Shown piece after piece: positions 50,971-60,357 of a stretch of 64,000 nucleotides of DNA (position 1 is the stretch's first letter; each line of letters begins with the position of its first letter). A program made the position numbers and the translations under genes. The notes beneath the pieces were generated by a model that ran no database searches, was not told the origin of the DNA, and saw only the letters and a list, made by a program, of their open reading frames with translations. The stretch is from JAZLIT01 sp045617525 (GTDB taxonomy: Bacteria > Bacillota > Bacilli > Bacillales_A > Planococcaceae): the NCBI GenBank assembly GCA_045617525.1, contig JAZLIT010000062.1:1-64000 (forward strand), written 5' to 3'.

Positions 50971-51750
50971 TTATTTCATTTTAATTTCTGCTAATGCATT
51001 TAGGAATTTACTATTAAGTACTTTAATGTAAGTTCCTTTCATACCAAGAGAACGAGATTCGATAACGCCAGCAGATTCTAATTTACGTAACGCGTTTACG
51101 ATAACTGAACGTGTAATTCCAACACGATCCGCGATTTTAGAAGCAACTAATAACCCTTCATTGCCATCTAACTCTTCAAAGATGTGTTCAATTGCTTCTA
51201 ATTCAGAATACGATAATGAATTAATCGCCATTTGAACGATAGCTTTCGAACGTGCTTCTTCTTCAATTACTTCCGCTTTTTCACGTAAGATTTCCATTCC
51301 GACTACAGTTGCACCGTACTCAGCTAAAATTAAATCATCATCTGCGAATGGTGCATTGATACGAGCAAGGATTAACGTACCTAAACGCTCTCCACCACCA
51401 ATAATTGGCACGATTGTTGTTAAACCATTTTTAAATAGGTCTCTGTTTTCTACTGGGAATGCAGTGTACTCACTGTTTACATCAATATTTTGAGAAGTTT
51501 CATTAATGTTGAATAGGCTGTTTGTATATACCTCAGGGAATTGACGCTCTTCAATCATTTTTTTCATACGATCGTTATCGATTGTTTGGTGGATTGAAAG
51601 ACCTAATAATTTCCCTTTACGGCTTACGATGAATACGTTTGACTCGATGATGTCACCTAATGTATCTGCCATTTCCTTAAAGTTTACTGGCTTACCTGCA
51701 GATGCTTGTAACATCGAGTTAATTTTGCGTGTTTTTGTTAATAAATTCAT
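50971..51750 (-). CDS. codY: GTP-sensing global repressor CodY
   Basis: Nutrient-responsive DNA-binding regulator that senses GTP and branched-chain amino acids. The 259-residue length equals B. subtilis CodY. N-terminal GAF domain (to about 155) and C-terminal winged helix with the DNA-recognition helices at 203-226 (A-S-K-I-A-D-R-V-G-I-T-R-S-V-I-V-N-A). It ends the xerC-hslV-hslU-codY operon and is followed by a terminator, with fla/che immediately after. An 83-bp gap to hslU contains a possible separate promoter. Confidence 0.97.
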   Translation of the reverse strand: MNLLTKTRKINSMLQASAGKPVNFKEMADTLGDIIESNVFIVSRKGKLLGLSIHQTIDNDRMKKMIEERQFPEVYTNSLFNINETSQNIDVNSEYTAFPVENRDLFKNGLTTIVPIIGGGERLGTLILARINAPFADDDLILAEYGATVVGMEILREKAEVIEEEARSKAIVQMAINSLSYSELEAIEHIFEELDGNEGLLVASKIADRVGITRSVIVNALRKLESAGVIESRSLGMKGTYIKVLNSKFLNALAEIKMK

Positions 51751-51789
51751 GTTGAATTTTTCCTCCTAATTTTTCTTAATATACTTAAT

Positions 51790-51817
51790 ATTCTAAATGT
51801 TTATATAATTTATTCAA
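51790..51817 (-). promoter_or_regulatory. possible SigA promoter of codY
   Basis: Minus-strand TTGAAT (51817-51812), 16-bp spacer, TAGAAT (51795-51790). It sits in the hslU-codY gap and would give codY expression independent of xerC-hslVU. The gap is very AT-rich, so chance matches are likely. Confidence 0.35.
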
Positions 51818-51833
51818 ACTAATACGGTCTAAA

Positions 51834-53225
51834 TTATAGTATAAATTGTGTCAAATCCTTATTCTTAACGATATTACCCAATTTTTGTTCTACATAAACC
51901 GGCGTAATTTCTATATGAGCAGGGCCTATTTCACTCGCTTCGAAAGATACTTCTTCTAAAAGTCTTTCCAAAATCGTGTGTAATCTTCGCGCACCAATAT
52001 TATCTGTTTCTTGATTCACTTCTGTAGCGATTTCAGCTAAGCGTTCGATTGCAGCGTCTGTAAAATCAATGGTTACCTGTTCAGTTTGTAACAACGCCTT
52101 GTATTGTGTCAGTAGCGATTGATCCGGTTCTTTTAAAATTCTTACAAAGTCATCTTTTGTAAGCTTTTCTAATTCTACGCGAATCGGAAATCGTCCTTGC
52201 AATTCAGGAATTAAATCACTTGGCTTGGACATGTGGAATGCACCAGCCGCGATGAATAAAATATAATCTGTTCTCACAGCACCATACTTCGTTGTAACAG
52301 TTGAACCTTCTACAATCGGTAAAATATCACGTTGTACACCTTCACGTGATACATCAGCTGACGATGAACCACTTCGCGTTGCAATTTTATCGATTTCATC
52401 TATAAAAACAATACCTACTTGTTCTGCTCGACGAATCGCTTCCGTTGCTAATTCATCCGAGTCGACTAATTTCGAAGCCTCTTCTTGAATTAATACACGA
52501 CGCGCATCTTTCACTAACATTTTACGTTTTTTTAACTTTTTCGGCATTAAATTAGATAGCATATCCTGCATATTACCTGCAGCATTTTGATCCATTCCAG
52601 GCATCATATCTAACATAGATGGAGTAGCTTCAGAAACTTCTACAGTTACCCACTGATTCTCAAGTTTGCCCTCGATTAAATCTTTGGCAAGTTGAGCGCG
52701 ACGTGAACGAACTTCTGTATCTTCAGTAGTCTCTTCTACTTGTGACGCTTCTTTTTGCCCACCGAACAACATTTCAAAAGGGTTTGATGGTAGTTTATCC
52801 TTTTGCTTTGAAGGAACTAGTAGCTTCACCAATGCGTCATTTGCCAATTGTTCCGCTTGATCCTTAACAGCGTCGGTCATTTCGTCTTTAACAAGACGGC
52901 GTGATGCCTCTACCAAATCACGAATAATTGATTCAACATCTCGGCCAACGTAGCCCACTTCAGTAAACTTCGTTGCTTCAACTTTTATAAATGGTGCGCC
53001 TGTTAACTTCGCAATACGACGTGCAATTTCAGTCTTCCCTACACCAGTAGGTCCAATCATTAAAATATTTTTTGGATTTACTTCTGCCTTCAAATCTTCC
53101 GGTAAAAGCGAACGTCTGTAGCGATTTCTAAGTGCAATTGCCACCGCTCTTTTCGCATCATTTTGACCAACTATGTGACGATCAAGTTGTTCAGTAATCT
53201 GACGCGGCGTTAAATTTTTATCCAT
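51834..53225 (-). CDS. hslU: ATP-dependent protease ATPase subunit HslU (ClpY)
   Basis: AAA+ unfoldase of the HslUV protease. The 463-residue protein has I-V-G-Q-N-D-A-K-R-A-V near the start, Walker A G-P-T-G-V-G-K-T (58-65), the I domain (about 110-245, variable), Walker B V-F-I-D-E-I-D and the C-terminal L-T-Q-F-I-L tail that activates HslV. Overlaps hslV by one base. Confidence 0.97.
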   Translation of the reverse strand: MDKNLTPRQITEQLDRHIVGQNDAKRAVAIALRNRYRRSLLPEDLKAEVNPKNILMIGPTGVGKTEIARRIAKLTGAPFIKVEATKFTEVGYVGRDVESIIRDLVEASRRLVKDEMTDAVKDQAEQLANDALVKLLVPSKQKDKLPSNPFEMLFGGQKEASQVEETTEDTEVRSRRAQLAKDLIEGKLENQWVTVEVSEATPSMLDMMPGMDQNAAGNMQDMLSNLMPKKLKKRKMLVKDARRVLIQEEASKLVDSDELATEAIRRAEQVGIVFIDEIDKIATRSGSSSADVSREGVQRDILPIVEGSTVTTKYGAVRTDYILFIAAGAFHMSKPSDLIPELQGRFPIRVELEKLTKDDFVRILKEPDQSLLTQYKALLQTEQVTIDFTDAAIERLAEIATEVNQETDNIGARRLHTILERLLEEVSFEASEIGPAHIEITPVYVEQKLGNIVKNKDLTQFIL

Positions 53226-53767
53226 TACAACGCCTCCACAATAATATTATGATTCGTGAAAACACAAATATCTGCAGCCGTCGTTAATGCTGCTTCTGCA
53301 ATTTGCTTCGCAGTCAAATGCTCACCCGCATGCATCTTCAAAGCTCTTCCGGCCGCTAAAGCATAATTACCACCAGACCCAATTGCCAAAATACCATCAT
53401 CAGGCTCAATTACTTCACCCGTTCCTGATACAAGTAATAACGTAGTACCATCCATCACTAATAGCATCGCTTCTAACTGACGTAACATTTTATCGCCACG
53501 CCATTGCTTTGCAACTTCAACAGACGCACGCATTAAATTCCCATTATATTCGTTCAATTTTGTCTCGAACATTTCAAATAATGTAAATGCATCAGCAACC
53601 GAACCTGCAAATCCAGCTAATACTTGGCCATTAAACAGACGTCTGACCTTTCTTGCTGTATGTTTCATAACAACTGCATTCCCTAAAGTAACTTGACCAT
53701 CACCCGACATTGCACATTCCCCTTTATGGTGAATCGCAAAAATTGTCGTTGCATGTATTTGACCCAT
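53225..53767 (-). CDS. hslV: ATP-dependent protease peptidase subunit HslV (ClpQ)
   Basis: Proteasome-like peptidase ring of HslUV. The 180-residue protein has M-S-G-D-G-Q-V-T-L-G, H-T-A-R-K-V-R-R-L and G-F-A-G-S-V-A-D-A, all standard. Its N-terminus is M-G-Q-I-H-A-T-T-I-F: the catalytic Thr of the family is preceded by five residues after Met1. B. subtilis ClpQ (from memory M-S-S-F-H-A-T-T-I) is reported to use an N-terminal Ser instead; here residue 2 is Gly, so the Ser route is not available and processing to Thr would be needed. The start ATG is the only in-frame choice. Confidence 0.96.
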   Translation of the reverse strand: MGQIHATTIFAIHHKGECAMSGDGQVTLGNAVVMKHTARKVRRLFNGQVLAGFAGSVADAFTLFEMFETKLNEYNGNLMRASVEVAKQWRGDKMLRQLEAMLLVMDGTTLLLVSGTGEVIEPDDGILAIGSGGNYALAAGRALKMHAGEHLTAKQIAEAALTTAADICVFTNHNIIVEAL

Positions 53768-53785
53768 TGTTCAGCCTCCTAAACA

Positions 53786-54685
53786 TTATGCTCTTGGATG
53801 AGCATTCATATATGTTTTTCGTAAAGCTTCTTTCGTCACATGTGTATATACTTGTGTCGAAGAAAGGTGAGCATGACCTAACAATTCTTGAACTGTACGT
53901 AAATCAGCACCATTGTTAAGTAGATGCGTTGCAAACGTATGTCTTAACATATGAGGATAGATTTTTGTATGCATAGAAGCTGCTTCAATCATCTCTTTTA
54001 AAATATGACGCACACCGCGGTCAGTAAGTTCGCCGCCTCGCATATTCACAAAAAATGTTTGATGCTGCTTCATTTTCATTAATTTAGGCCTTACATCATT
54101 CATATACAACAAAAGTGCATCTGCAGCATAACTCCCAAATGGAACGATACGCTCTTTACGCCCTTTCCCCATAACTCGAATAATATTATAAGAAAAATCA
54201 ATTTGGATTAACTCAATTGAAACGAGCTCACTTACACGAATTCCTGTAGCATACAACAATTCTAAAATCGCTAAGTTTCGAATTGATTTTAAATCCGTGC
54301 CCTGACTCTTTTCAAAAAGGACTTCTAGTTCTTCTTCATAAAAAAAATTAGGTAACCGTTCTTCTTTTTTTGGATGGTATAACGACCGGAAAGGTGCATC
54401 ATCCAAATTAAATTCACGATTTGCAAAGCGAAAGAACGAACGAATTGAAGAAATTTTCCTTGATACCGAAGTTCTCGCCTTTTTTTCATCATACAATTTT
54501 GTTACATATAGTCTTGCGTGAATATATTCAACTTCCTCGAGTGAGGAAACCCCTTCAAGCTGTAGAAAAACAAAAAACTCATTTAAATCAGATTCATATT
54601 CGCGCACAGTATGCACTGAAAAATTCTTTTCTAGTTGTACATAGCGGATAAATAGTCTTAATGTATTTTCAAATTGTTCTAACAT
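53786..54685 (-). CDS. xerC: tyrosine recombinase XerC (CodV)
   Basis: Works with XerD at dif to resolve chromosome dimers. All catalytic residues are visible in the 299-residue protein: R150 (A-T-G-I-R), K174, H245 and R248 (H-M-L-R-H), H271 (L-G-H) and Y280 (V-Y-T-H). The N-terminal SAM-like domain spans about 1-95. It leads the xerC-hslV-hslU-codY operon, 18 bp before hslV, with its own promoter region upstream. Confidence 0.97.
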   Translation of the reverse strand: MLEQFENTLRLFIRYVQLEKNFSVHTVREYESDLNEFFVFLQLEGVSSLEEVEYIHARLYVTKLYDEKKARTSVSRKISSIRSFFRFANREFNLDDAPFRSLYHPKKEERLPNFFYEEELEVLFEKSQGTDLKSIRNLAILELLYATGIRVSELVSIELIQIDFSYNIIRVMGKGRKERIVPFGSYAADALLLYMNDVRPKLMKMKQHQTFFVNMRGGELTDRGVRHILKEMIEAASMHTKIYPHMLRHTFATHLLNNGADLRTVQELLGHAHLSSTQVYTHVTKEALRKTYMNAHPRA

Positions 54686-54789
54686 AAATTGAAACCTCCT
54701 AAAGAGATTTTATGTACCGAAGTGAGGCTCCACACAAATAAGTACTTGTTATATTCAAATTGCATCTGTTAAAAAACACACACATTGAC

Positions 54790-54816
54790 ATTATACCTAA
54801 CTTAGTAATATATCAA
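54790..54816 (-). promoter_or_regulatory. candidate promoter of the xerC-codY operon
   Basis: Minus-strand TTGATA (54816-54811) and a perfect TATAAT (54795-54790) with a short 15-bp spacer. A TGCAAACGTTTTGC palindrome (54830-54817) abuts the -35 box. The predicted leader is about 100 nt. Confidence 0.5.
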
Positions 54817-54913
54817 GCAAAACGTTTGCAAATGACAAATAATTCGCGTTTCACTACATTTTTTTTACCACAAAATCCTTTTATTACTAAAAAACCGAGA
54901 ATACCTCATTGCC

Positions 54914-54959
54914 AAAATAGAAAAAGCCTCTAAGAGTATATCAACTTTAGAGGCTTTTT
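54914..54959 (-). terminator. intrinsic terminator of trmFO
   Basis: A 13-bp perfect stem (54921-54933 with 54947-54959) and a 13-nt loop, followed by TTTTTCTATTTT on the minus strand, 4 bp after the trmFO stop. Confidence 0.92.
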
Positions 54960-54963
54960 ACAA

Positions 54964-56277
54964 TTAAATATTTTCGTTATTCACAAAATTCCGAATTGTT
55001 TCTAATGCTCTGTTTGCATGCTTCTCTGCACGCTCAGATTTTGATCTAATGTTTTCACCCAAATCTGGGAATAGGCCGAAATTAACATTCATTGGCTGGA
55101 AGTTTTTCGAATCCGCTTCAGTGATGTAACGCGCCATTGAACCTAACGCCGTTTCATGCGGGAAGTATACTAGCTCTTCACCCTTCGCCAAATGTGCTGC
55201 GTTAATGCCTGCAATTAATCCACTGCCAGCTGATTCTACATATCCTTCAACACCTGTCATTTGACCCGCGAAGAAAATTTGTGGATTCGCTCGTAATTGA
55301 TACGTAGGCGCTAAAACTGATGGAGAATTAATGAAAGTATTACGGTGCATTACACCATAGCGTACGATTTCTAAATTCTCAAGTCCAGGAATCATTGAAA
55401 ATACACGCTTTTGCTCAGGCCATTTTAAATGTGTTTGGAAACCTACGATATTATATAGTGTTCCAGCTGCATCATCTTGACGTAATTGAACAACTGCATA
55501 TGGGCGTTTATCTGTTTTCGGATCTTCTAAACCAACTGGCTTCATCGGACCAAATAACATTGTTTTCTCGCCACGTGATGCCATTACTTCAATAGGCATA
55601 CACCCTTCGAAGTATTTCTCTTTTTCGAATTCTTTCAATGGTGCACATTCTGCAGCAACTAAGGCTTCACGGAATGCATTGAATTCTTCTTTATTCATTG
55701 GGCAGTTTAAGTAAGCAGCCTCACCTTTGTCATAACGTGACTTTAGGTAAACCTTGTTCATATCAATGCTGTCTTTTTCTAAGATTGGTGCCGCTGCGTC
55801 GTAGAAATATAAATATTCCTGACCCGTTAGCTCTTTGATTTTCTCTGCCAACGCAGGAGAAGTTAATGGACCTGTAGCAATTACTGTAATGCCTTCAGGT
55901 AATTCTGTTACTTCCTCGTTAAATACTTCAACAAGTGGGTGATTTTTTACTTTTTCAGTAACATGTCCAGCAAATTCATGACGATCTACTGCTAACGCAC
56001 CACCTGCAGGTACTGCACATTTATCGGCTGCTGAAATAATTACGGAATTAAGAATACGCATTTCCTCTTTAATTACTCCTACTGCATTTGTTAAGTTATT
56101 TGCACGAAGTGAATTCGAACAAACTAACTCTGCAAATTTTTCAGTATGATGTGCTGGTGTCTGCTTTACTGGACGCATTTCATAAAGGCGAACTTTTACA
56201 CCACGCTCGGCAATTTGCCAAGCAGCTTCACTACCAGCTAAGCCGGCTCCAATTACATTTACGAATGTTTCTGTCAT
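54964..56277 (-). CDS. trmFO: tRNA (uracil-5)-methyltransferase TrmFO (folate-dependent)
   Basis: Makes ribothymidine-54 in tRNA with methylene-tetrahydrofolate and FADH2. The 437-residue protein opens with the FAD dinucleotide fold G-A-G-L-A-G-S-E-A-A (10-19) and Y-E-M-R-P (33-37), and has C-S-N-S-L-R (53-58) with the catalytic Cys and R-H-E-F-A-G-H. It has the typical position between topA and xerC, ends with a terminator and is 20 bp from topA. Confidence 0.97.
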   Translation of the reverse strand: MTETFVNVIGAGLAGSEAAWQIAERGVKVRLYEMRPVKQTPAHHTEKFAELVCSNSLRANNLTNAVGVIKEEMRILNSVIISAADKCAVPAGGALAVDRHEFAGHVTEKVKNHPLVEVFNEEVTELPEGITVIATGPLTSPALAEKIKELTGQEYLYFYDAAAPILEKDSIDMNKVYLKSRYDKGEAAYLNCPMNKEEFNAFREALVAAECAPLKEFEKEKYFEGCMPIEVMASRGEKTMLFGPMKPVGLEDPKTDKRPYAVVQLRQDDAAGTLYNIVGFQTHLKWPEQKRVFSMIPGLENLEIVRYGVMHRNTFINSPSVLAPTYQLRANPQIFFAGQMTGVEGYVESAGSGLIAGINAAHLAKGEELVYFPHETALGSMARYITEADSKNFQPMNVNFGLFPDLGENIRSKSERAEKHANRALETIRNFVNNENI

Positions 56278-56297
56278 AGTACTTTACCTCTACCTCT

Positions 56298-58385
56298 TTA
56301 TTGTGTTGTGGCTTCCTCGTAGTCGCAATCTGCGCCTGTACACTGGATTTGCACACCTTTTTTTAATTTTTTCTCTACTAATAATGAACTACATTTCGGA
56401 CAAGGTCTACTGATTGGCTTATCCCACGACACAAAGTCACAGTCTGGATATTTATTACAGCCATAGAATAAACGTTTTGTCTTACTCTTACGCTCAACAA
56501 TTTCGCCGTCATCACATGTTGGACATTTCACATCTATCGGCTTGACGATTGCCTTCGTATTACGGCAATCTGGGAAGTTTGAGCAAGCCATAAACTTACC
56601 GTAACGGCCAAGTTTATAAACCATTGCATTGCTACATTTCTCGCAATCTTCGCCCGCCGGCTCGTCCTTAATCACAATTTTCTCCATTACTTCGTCCGCA
56701 TATTTAACACGTGGTTCGAAGTCCTTGTAGAAGGCATCGATTACTTTCACCCATTCAGATATTCCATCCTCAACACCATCTAGGTCGTGTTCCATTTGCG
56801 CTGTGAATTCTACATTAATAATTTCTGGGAAGAATTCAAGTACTGCTAGATGCACGATTTCACCTAATTCTGTCGGCACAAAACGTTTTGTCTCAAGCTG
56901 AACATACCCTCGTTTTTGAATGGTATCTAGGGTTGGTGCGTATGTCGATGGACGACCTATGCCTAGCTCTTCAAGCGTTTTTACAAGACGCGCCTCCGAA
57001 TAACGTGGCGGTGGCTGTGTGAAATGCTGCTTCGGTGTAATTTCCGTCGCTTTCACTTCATCGCCAATCTTCATTTCAGGAAGTAGCTTTGTCGTTTCTT
57101 CTGTTTGATCATCCGTACCTTCGATATAAAGCTTCATGAAGCCCGAGAATTTCACTTGAGACCCATTCGCTCTAAATTGTACGTCATTATTTAATAAATC
57201 CACTGTTACAGTGTCTAATACAGCTGATGCCATTTGACTTGCAACAAAGCGCTCCCAAATCAAACGATATAGACGTAATTGATCACGGCTCAACACCGTC
57301 TTCAAGTCTTCTGGTGTACGCATAGCACTCGTCGGACGAATCGCTTCATGCGCATCCTGTGCATTCGCCTTTTTCTTCACTTGCTTCACTTCACCAGTTG
57401 ATAAATAATCTTTGCCATATTTACCTTCGATATATTGAATAGCTTCTTGCTTAGCTGTATCCGAAATACGTGTTGAATCAGTACGCATATACGTAATCAG
57501 ACCAACAGCGCCTTCTTTTTTACTAAGCTCAATTCCTTCATATAATTGCTGGGCTAGCATCATCGTTTTTTTCGCACGGAAGTTTAACTTACGCGCTGCT
57601 TCTTGTTGTAGTGAAGATGTTGTGAAAGCTAGAGCTGCATTACGTTTACGCTCTTTTTTCACGACATTTGTCACTTTATAACTTTTACCTTTAGCATTTT
57701 TTAGCGCTGCTGTAACTTCAGCCTCACTTGTAAGCTTTACTTTTTCTTCGCCATTTCCATAATAAAGAGCATCAAAGGCTTTCTTCGATTTCTCAAAAGT
57801 TCCTTCAACTGTCCAATATTCTTCTGGCTCAAAACCTTTAATTTCATTTTCACGATCGATAATAAGGCGTAGTGCTACAGATTGTACACGACCAGCTGAT
57901 AAACCCTTCTTCACCTTTTTCCAAAGGATTGGACTAATATTGTAGCCTACTAGACGGTCTAAAATACGGCGCGCTTGCTGTGCATCTACTAAGTCCATAT
58001 TAATCGGACGTGGTGTTTTGAACGATTCTAAAATCGCTTCTTTTGTGATTTCATTGAATACAACACGGCAATCAGAAGAAACGTCGACATTTAAAGCTTG
58101 CGCTAAATGCCATGCAATTGCTTCTCCTTCGCGGTCTGGATCGGCCGCGAGATAGATTTTCTTCGCTTTTTTTGCTGCTGATTTTAAGTCTGCTAATACA
58201 GGACCTTTACCTCGAATTGTAATATATTTAGGGTTATAGTTATTTTCTGTATCAATCCCCATCTGACTGCGTGGTAAATCACGCACATGCCCGATAGAGG
58301 CCTTTACTTTATACTTTTTTCCTAAATAACGTTCGATTGTTTTGGCCTTTGCAGGTGATTCTACAATTACTAAATAATCTGCCAT
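56298..58385 (-). CDS. topA: DNA topoisomerase I
   Basis: Relaxes negative supercoils. The 695-residue protein has the Toprim motifs V-I-V-E-S-P (catalytic E9) and D-P-D-R-E (82-86), the active-site Tyr299 in T-Y-M-R-T-D-S-T-R and three C-terminal four-Cys zinc fingers starting C-E-K-C, C-P-T-C and C-P-K-C. It follows dprA by 99 bp and precedes trmFO. The last finger ends in C-T-G-A-D-C, the classic type. Confidence 0.97.
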   Translation of the reverse strand: MADYLVIVESPAKAKTIERYLGKKYKVKASIGHVRDLPRSQMGIDTENNYNPKYITIRGKGPVLADLKSAAKKAKKIYLAADPDREGEAIAWHLAQALNVDVSSDCRVVFNEITKEAILESFKTPRPINMDLVDAQQARRILDRLVGYNISPILWKKVKKGLSAGRVQSVALRLIIDRENEIKGFEPEEYWTVEGTFEKSKKAFDALYYGNGEEKVKLTSEAEVTAALKNAKGKSYKVTNVVKKERKRNAALAFTTSSLQQEAARKLNFRAKKTMMLAQQLYEGIELSKKEGAVGLITYMRTDSTRISDTAKQEAIQYIEGKYGKDYLSTGEVKQVKKKANAQDAHEAIRPTSAMRTPEDLKTVLSRDQLRLYRLIWERFVASQMASAVLDTVTVDLLNNDVQFRANGSQVKFSGFMKLYIEGTDDQTEETTKLLPEMKIGDEVKATEITPKQHFTQPPPRYSEARLVKTLEELGIGRPSTYAPTLDTIQKRGYVQLETKRFVPTELGEIVHLAVLEFFPEIINVEFTAQMEHDLDGVEDGISEWVKVIDAFYKDFEPRVKYADEVMEKIVIKDEPAGEDCEKCSNAMVYKLGRYGKFMACSNFPDCRNTKAIVKPIDVKCPTCDDGEIVERKSKTKRLFYGCNKYPDCDFVSWDKPISRPCPKCSSLLVEKKLKKGVQIQCTGADCDYEEATTQ

Positions 58386-58484
58386 TTATACTTTCCTCCT
58401 TATAGAGGTTACTTAATATTTACAAATCAATATCTGTTGCAAAATGTATAACAGATTCGTAATTATTGCAACTTATTTTCTTAA

Positions 58485-59372
58485 TTAAATTGAAATAATT
58501 TGCAATTCGTTAATTATTTGATAGCCATTCCATACCGGAATTGCACCTTCTTTTATTAATTTATTGGTGCCAGAAGATTGTGTACTGTCGATTGGTCCGG
58601 GAACAATAAATATATCTTTGCCATGTTCTAATGCGTGCTCCGTTGTAATTAACGTACCACTTCGCTCCGCAGCTTCCGTGACAACCAGCGCCTGACTTAA
58701 TCCACTTATAATACGATTACGCAATGGAAAATGCCATTTCTTTGGACCCATATAAGGTGGGAACTCTGTAATTACACAGTGATTCTCTTTCATTTCATTG
58801 AATAATTCTTTATTTTCACGCGGATAAATATGGTCAAATCCACTTCCTAATACACCTATAGTTTTCCCACCTAAATGAATTGTAGTCTGATGCGCCATCG
58901 TATCCGCACCTTTTGCCAAACCGCTCACGATGACATATTGATTCTGTAGCAATGGTGGCACAATAAAGGACAGTCCCACCTTTGTATATTCGGTTGCATT
59001 TCGCGAGCCTATAATGGCAATCTTCCGCTGCTTCAACAGCGAAATGTCGCCAACTGCGTATAAAATAGTAGGTGGGTCAATTAATTGAAATAATTCTTGC
59101 GGATAACGCGGATCATTATAGGCAATTATATGAATGTTTTTCTCTTGAAATATTTCTTCAAATGGCACATTAAAATATTGTTGGAAATTTGTTTTTAGCT
59201 TATTCGCATTATCAAATGTAATATTTAATACTTGAGAAAGATGCCCTGTTGGCATGGAAGGCAATTCACTTAAATCATCAATACAATTTAAAATGAGTTG
59301 TAGTTTTTGAAGTGGTAATGGATAAATGTAATGCAAAGTTAGTAACGCTTGTCGATTCGGGGTTTTTGTCAT
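58485..59372 (-). CDS. dprA: DNA processing protein DprA (Smf)
   Basis: Loads RecA on incoming single-stranded DNA during transformation. The 295-residue protein has an N-terminal helical part, the Rossmann-like core with I-I-G-S-R-N-A-T, G-L-A-K-G-A-D-T-M-A-H, G-V-L-G-S-G-F-D-H-I-Y-P and the C-terminal S-G-T-L-I-T-T-E-H-A segment. The long N-terminal extension in the open frame is ignored; ATG at 59372 has AAAGGAG upstream. A terminator separates it from sucD. Confidence 0.95.
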   Translation of the reverse strand: MTKTPNRQALLTLHYIYPLPLQKLQLILNCIDDLSELPSMPTGHLSQVLNITFDNANKLKTNFQQYFNVPFEEIFQEKNIHIIAYNDPRYPQELFQLIDPPTILYAVGDISLLKQRKIAIIGSRNATEYTKVGLSFIVPPLLQNQYVIVSGLAKGADTMAHQTTIHLGGKTIGVLGSGFDHIYPRENKELFNEMKENHCVITEFPPYMGPKKWHFPLRNRIISGLSQALVVTEAAERSGTLITTEHALEHGKDIFIVPGPIDSTQSSGTNKLIKEGAIPVWNGYQIINELQIISI

Positions 59373-59413
59373 TTTATTCGCTCCTTTATAATAGAAGAAA
59401 AAATGACCGCACA

Positions 59414-59451
59414 CGTAGAAAAGATGTAGCGCATGGGGCGCTACATCTTTT
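59414..59451 (-). terminator. intrinsic terminator of sucCD
   Basis: A perfect 14-bp stem (59419-59432 with 59438-59451) with a 5-nt loop lies just after the sucD stop. The U-run is short (TTTT, then CTACG), so it may be leaky and allow some read-through to dprA. Confidence 0.8.
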
Positions 59452-59454
59452 ATT

Positions 59455-60357
59455 TTAATGTGTCTTACAAGCTTCGTATAGACCTTTTTCTTTAATTACT
59501 TTAATTAATGTTTCGCCAATTACTGATGGAGTTGGCGCAACCTCGATTCCAGCTGCATTCATTGCTTTAATTTTTTCAGCTGCAGTTCCTTTACCACCAG
59601 AGATAATCGCACCAGCATGGCCCATACGTTTTCCTGGAGGCGCTGTTTGCCCACCGATGAAGCCAACTACTGGCTTCGTCATGTTCGCTTGAATCCACTC
59701 TGCCGCTTCTTCTTCAGCTGTACCACCAATTTCACCGATCATAACGACTGCATATGTTTCAGGGTCGTTGTTAAACGCCTCTAGCGCATCGATGAAGTTC
59801 GTTCCGTTTACAGGGTCTCCACCAATACCAACTGCTGTTGTTTGGCCGATACCCGCTTGAGAAAGTTGGTGTACCGCTTCATATGTAAGTGTACCCGAGC
59901 GCGAGATAACACCAACATGTCCTTTTGTATGAATATAACCTGGCATAATACCAATTTTACATTCGTCCGCTGTAATTACACCTGGGCAGTTCGGACCCAC
60001 TAAACGAGTCTTTTTATCTGCCATATAGCGTTTCACTTTAACCATATCTAAAACTGGAATATGCTCCGTAATACAAATTGTTAAATCTAGATCCGCATCC
60101 GTTGCTTCAATAATTGCATCCGCTGCAAATGGTGCCGGAACATAAATAACAGAAACATTAGCGCCAGTTGCTTTTACAGCTTCTTCAACTGTATTAAATA
60201 CGGGTACACCTTCAATTTCCATGCCACCTTTTCCTGGCGTAACACCTGCTACGATTTTTGTGCCGTATTCAAGCATTTGTTTTGTGTGGAAAAGGGCCGT
60301 TTCACCTGTAATTCCTTGTACAATTACTTTTGTGTCTTTATTAATGAAAACGCTCAT
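59455..60357 (-). CDS. sucD: succinyl-CoA synthetase alpha subunit
   Basis: Carries the phosphohistidine and CoA-binding domain of the citric acid cycle enzyme. The 300-residue protein has Q-G-I-T-G near the start, G-P-N-C-P-G and the active-site G-H-A-G-A-I-I-S-G-G region. It overlaps sucC by 4 bp. Confidence 0.98.
   Translation of the reverse strand: MSVFINKDTKVIVQGITGETALFHTKQMLEYGTKIVAGVTPGKGGMEIEGVPVFNTVEEAVKATGANVSVIYVPAPFAADAIIEATDADLDLTICITEHIPVLDMVKVKRYMADKKTRLVGPNCPGVITADECKIGIMPGYIHTKGHVGVISRSGTLTYEAVHQLSQAGIGQTTAVGIGGDPVNGTNFIDALEAFNNDPETYAVVMIGEIGGTAEEEAAEWIQANMTKPVVGFIGGQTAPPGKRMGHAGAIISGGKGTAAEKIKAMNAAGIEVAPTPSVIGETLIKVIKEKGLYEACKTH

Noticed and set aside
54784..54815. Plus-strand promoter TTGACA-17-ATATAT in the xerC-trmFO gap
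   Set aside because: No plus-strand gene follows; it is on the opposite strand from all neighbours and overlaps the better minus-strand -10 of xerC.
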